From contig CACFWO010000004.1 in assembly GCA_902570035.1 (NCBI GenBank), positions 62,001-126,000 of the forward strand: a DNA stretch of 64,000 nt. Direction: 5' to 3'. Position 1 is the first letter of the stretch. Each line of letters starts with the position of its first letter. Positions 61,456-64,000 of this stretch are shown one piece after another. Both the position numbers and the translations under genes were made by a program. The notes beneath the pieces were generated by a model. That model was given only the letters and a program-made list of their open reading frames with translations, was not told where the DNA came from and made no database searches. Source of the stretch: an uncultured SAR86 cluster bacterium (lineage in GTDB: Bacteria; Pseudomonadota; Gammaproteobacteria; Magnimaribacterales; AG-339-G14).

Positions 61456-62572
61456 CGTTTGATGATATAAGGTCATCTATTTGTTCAGTCCATCCTATTG
61501 AATCTAATATTTCCTTTGTATCTCTTCCAATGGGATTCTGAAGGTGTTTGATTTTTGAGGGCGTTTCTGAAAATAAAGGAGCGGGTGAAGGCTGGGTAAC
61601 TTCATCTATAGTGCTAAAGGAATTTCTTTCCTTATTGTGAGGGTGATTGATTGCTTCATCCATAGAAAGCACAGGCGCAAAACAAATATCTGTCCCTTCC
61701 ATAATTTCACACCATTCATCGCGAGTTTTAGAAAGAAAAACTTTTGTAAATTTAGCTTTATATTCATTCCATTTCTCTTTATTCATTTGCTCTGAGAATT
61801 CATTTTTATCTAATTCCATCTTATCTAAAAGGATTGAGTAAAATTGAGGTTCAATTGATCCGAGTGAAACAAACTTACCGTCTTTGCATTCATAACTATC
61901 ATAAAAATGTGTTGCTCCATCAAGAAGATTGCTTTGTTGTTGATCAGTCCAAAATCCAGATGCTTTCATTCCATAAATCATAGACATTAATTGAGCAGTG
62001 CCTTCAGTCATTGCTGCATCTATAACTTGTCCTTTCCCACCATTTTTGACATTAACTAATGCAGCACATATTCCAAGAGCTAATAACATTCCACCTCCAC
62101 CAAAATCTCCAATTAGATTTAAAGGAGGAGCAGGAGGTTCCCCATTCCTTCCTGTGGAGCCTAGAGCTCCAGCAAGCGATATGTAATTGATATCGTGTCC
62201 GGCTGCATTTGCTAGGGGACCGGTTTGGCCCCAGCCTGTCATTCTTCCATATATTAGAATTTCATTTTTTTGCAAACAAAGTTCTGGGCCTAAGCCTAAT
62301 CTTTCCATTACCCCTGGTCTAAATCCCTCTATCAATGCATCGGCAGATTCTATTAACTTTAGAACAAGCTCTATTCCCTTTTCGGACTTTAAATCTACAG
62401 CTATGGATTTTTTTCCTCGACCGGATACTTCAAATTTTGAACCTTTGCCATAATTTTGTTTACGGTCTACTAAAATTACCTCAGCTCCCATATCAGCTAA
62501 CAACATCCCTGCGAAAGGAGCTGGTCCAATTCCAGCGATTTCAATAATTTTTGTTCCTTTTAATGCGCTCAT
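61439..62572 (-). CDS. CaiB/BaiF family CoA-transferase (alpha-methylacyl-CoA racemase-like)
   Basis: GTKIIEIAGIGPAPFAGMLLADMGAEVILVDR; LIEGFRPGVMERLGLGPE; GHDINYISLAGAL. Confidence 0.92.
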   Translation of the reverse strand: MSALKGTKIIEIAGIGPAPFAGMLLADMGAEVILVDRKQNYGKGSKFEVSGRGKKSIAVDLKSEKGIELVLKLIESADALIEGFRPGVMERLGLGPELCLQKNEILIYGRMTGWGQTGPLANAAGHDINYISLAGALGSTGRNGEPPAPPLNLIGDFGGGGMLLALGICAALVNVKNGGKGQVIDAAMTEGTAQLMSMIYGMKASGFWTDQQQSNLLDGATHFYDSYECKDGKFVSLGSIEPQFYSILLDKMELDKNEFSEQMNKEKWNEYKAKFTKVFLSKTRDEWCEIMEGTDICFAPVLSMDEAINHPHNKERNSFSTIDEVTQPSPAPLFSETPSKIKHLQNPIGRDTKEILDSIGWTEQIDDLISSNVIGGD

Positions 62573-62574
62573 AA

Positions 62575-64000
62575 TTACTTTAATGGTTTTAGATAATATA
62601 AAAGAGTTGGCAATAAAAGTAACGAACCTAAGATTGCCATGATCATAGCTAATGAAGTGAAAATTCCAAAGAATACAGAAGGATTAAAATTTGACGACAA
62701 CAAAATTAAAAATCCAATGACTATTGTAGATGATGTATAAAACATCGCTCTTCCTATAGTTGTGTGACTATTCTTGAGGCATTCTTCATAGTCTTTTGAT
62801 AAATCAAATTCTCTTTTAAACCTATGCAGGTAATGAATAGTATTATCAACACCAATCCCGATGCTTATCGCAGCAACGGTAACGGTCATAATATCCAATG
62901 GAACACCAGAAAACCCTATGGAACCCATGACAAATCCAGCTGCAAGAAAATTTGGAATCATACCAATCAAAGCTAGGCTGACAGACCTAAAAAGAAATAA
63001 AAACATAACAAAAATTGCAATAAAAACTATTCCCACACTGCCAATCAAAGATGAGAAAAGACTCTGAAGTAAATTATTATAAATAACTGATATTCCTGTA
63101 AGTCTAAATTGTTGGTTATCAAGACCAAATTTATTTTCTAAGTCATAATTTATTTCATCGATGAGATTCTTTCTATTCAATCCATCTAGAGATTCTTTCA
63201 CTCTTGCTTGAAGCCTTACTTGATTATCGTCATCAGAGATATAAGAATTAAGTAAACTTTCCTTAATATCCTCTGGTAACAGTTCTCTCATGAATGCTAA
63301 TTCAAGATCATTAAGTTTTTTTCCATTAGCTATTTCAGCAAGTTTTATTCCACTTGATACAGATAAAACTTTTCCTATCTCAGTTCTTGATTCTAAATAG
63401 TCGTGAATTTCTTCTAACCTATCTAAATTTTGACTTGTAAACCAATACCCGCTGGCAGAGTCATCCATACCAAAAGGATCATCAAAATCTTCAAAGTCAC
63501 TATCAATCTGCTCTGTTATAGGAGCGTTTATTACTAAATCAAGGGGTGCTGTTCCTCCCAGTTTCTCATCAATTAAAGACAGTCCTTTATAAATTTCTGT
63601 ATCCGACTTGAAGTAGTCTATGAATTTATTCTCAACAGATAGCATAGATATTCCAAGAGCAGATAATCCAAAAACTATTAATGAAAAGAAAACAATTTTA
63701 ATTCTGGAATTCTTAAAAATTTGGAATATAAATAATGTTATTCCGGAGGACTGATCTTCTACAAAATCTTTCTCTTTTTTTGGTAACTTAGAAATAACTG
63801 CGGGAAAAAAGGAAAAAGTCACTAAGAAAGCGATGACAATACTGATAGCCATCAATAAACCGAAATCTGTAATAGGTTTAATATCACTAACAATCAGTGA
63901 GAGAAATGCGACTATTGTTGTTAGGGCGGTATAAAGACATGGCACAAACATTTGTGTCGAAGCCATTAACACTATCTCCTTTTGGGTTAGCTCAGAGTTT
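62575..64000 (-). CDS. RND/MMPL superfamily exporter (partial; N-terminus beyond the window end)
   Basis: Frame stays open from 63972 to the edge (NSELTQKEIVLMASTQMFVPCLYTALTTIVAFLSLIVSDIKPI); GIGVDNTIHYLHRFKRE; TSSTIVIGFLILLSS. Confidence 0.9.
   Translation of the reverse strand, partial: NSELTQKEIVLMASTQMFVPCLYTALTTIVAFLSLIVSDIKPITDFGLLMAISIVIAFLVTFSFFPAVISKLPKKEKDFVEDQSSGITLFIFQIFKNSRIKIVFFSLIVFGLSALGISMLSVENKFIDYFKSDTEIYKGLSLIDEKLGGTAPLDLVINAPITEQIDSDFEDFDDPFGMDDSASGYWFTSQNLDRLEEIHDYLESRTEIGKVLSVSSGIKLAEIANGKKLNDLELAFMRELLPEDIKESLLNSYISDDDNQVRLQARVKESLDGLNRKNLIDEINYDLENKFGLDNQQFRLTGISVIYNNLLQSLFSSLIGSVGIVFIAIFVMFLFLFRSVSLALIGMIPNFLAAGFVMGSIGFSGVPLDIMTVTVAAISIGIGVDNTIHYLHRFKREFDLSKDYEECLKNSHTTIGRAMFYTSSTIVIGFLILLSSNFNPSVFFGIFTSLAMIMAILGSLLLLPTLLYYLKPLK

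Noticed and set aside
61439-62572. CaiB/BaiF protein as a DddD-type DMSP lyase
   Set aside because: At 377 aa it has a single class III CoA-transferase domain, whereas DddD is much longer with two.

Overview
This 64 kb window is AT-rich and densely coding. It looks like a chromosomal segment of a streamlined marine gammaproteobacterium, possibly SAR86-like; that assignment is an inference from gene content and composition, not a search. I found no CRISPR array, prophage, transposon or integron. Recognisable blocks are: kdsB and an in-frame MsbA-LpxK fusion; lolD with a single LolC/E-type permease; trpS; tdk; a small aromatic ring-hydroxylation/extradiol cleavage locus; a NupC/PfkB nucleoside locus; an Oar-like TonB receptor; the trxB / ftsK-lolA-serS block; dihydroorotase; csrA with tRNA-Arg and tRNA-Ser; an ABC-2 exporter; MoxR/VWA; TatD; CaiB/BaiF; and an RND/MMPL exporter cut by the window edge. 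Four tRNA genes (Ser-TGA, Gly-TCC, Arg-ACG, Ser-GGA) and several small ORFs missing from the ORF track (kdsB 5' part, csrA, three small proteins) were read by eye. The most interesting items are: (1) the MsbA-LpxK fusion; (2) a GC-rich structured RNA with an Arg-rich 25-codon uORF and an intrinsic terminator 11 nt upstream of trpS; (3) a cluster of a P450, an SRD5A-type steroid 5-alpha-reductase homologue and a DUF1295 protein, suggesting sterol/steroid-like lipid modification; (4) a recurring leaderless-promoter architecture; (5) a terminator embedded in a PfkB-family coding sequence; (6) a gene remnant abutting tRNA-Ser. All assignments come from reading motifs in the sequence and none was checked against a database.
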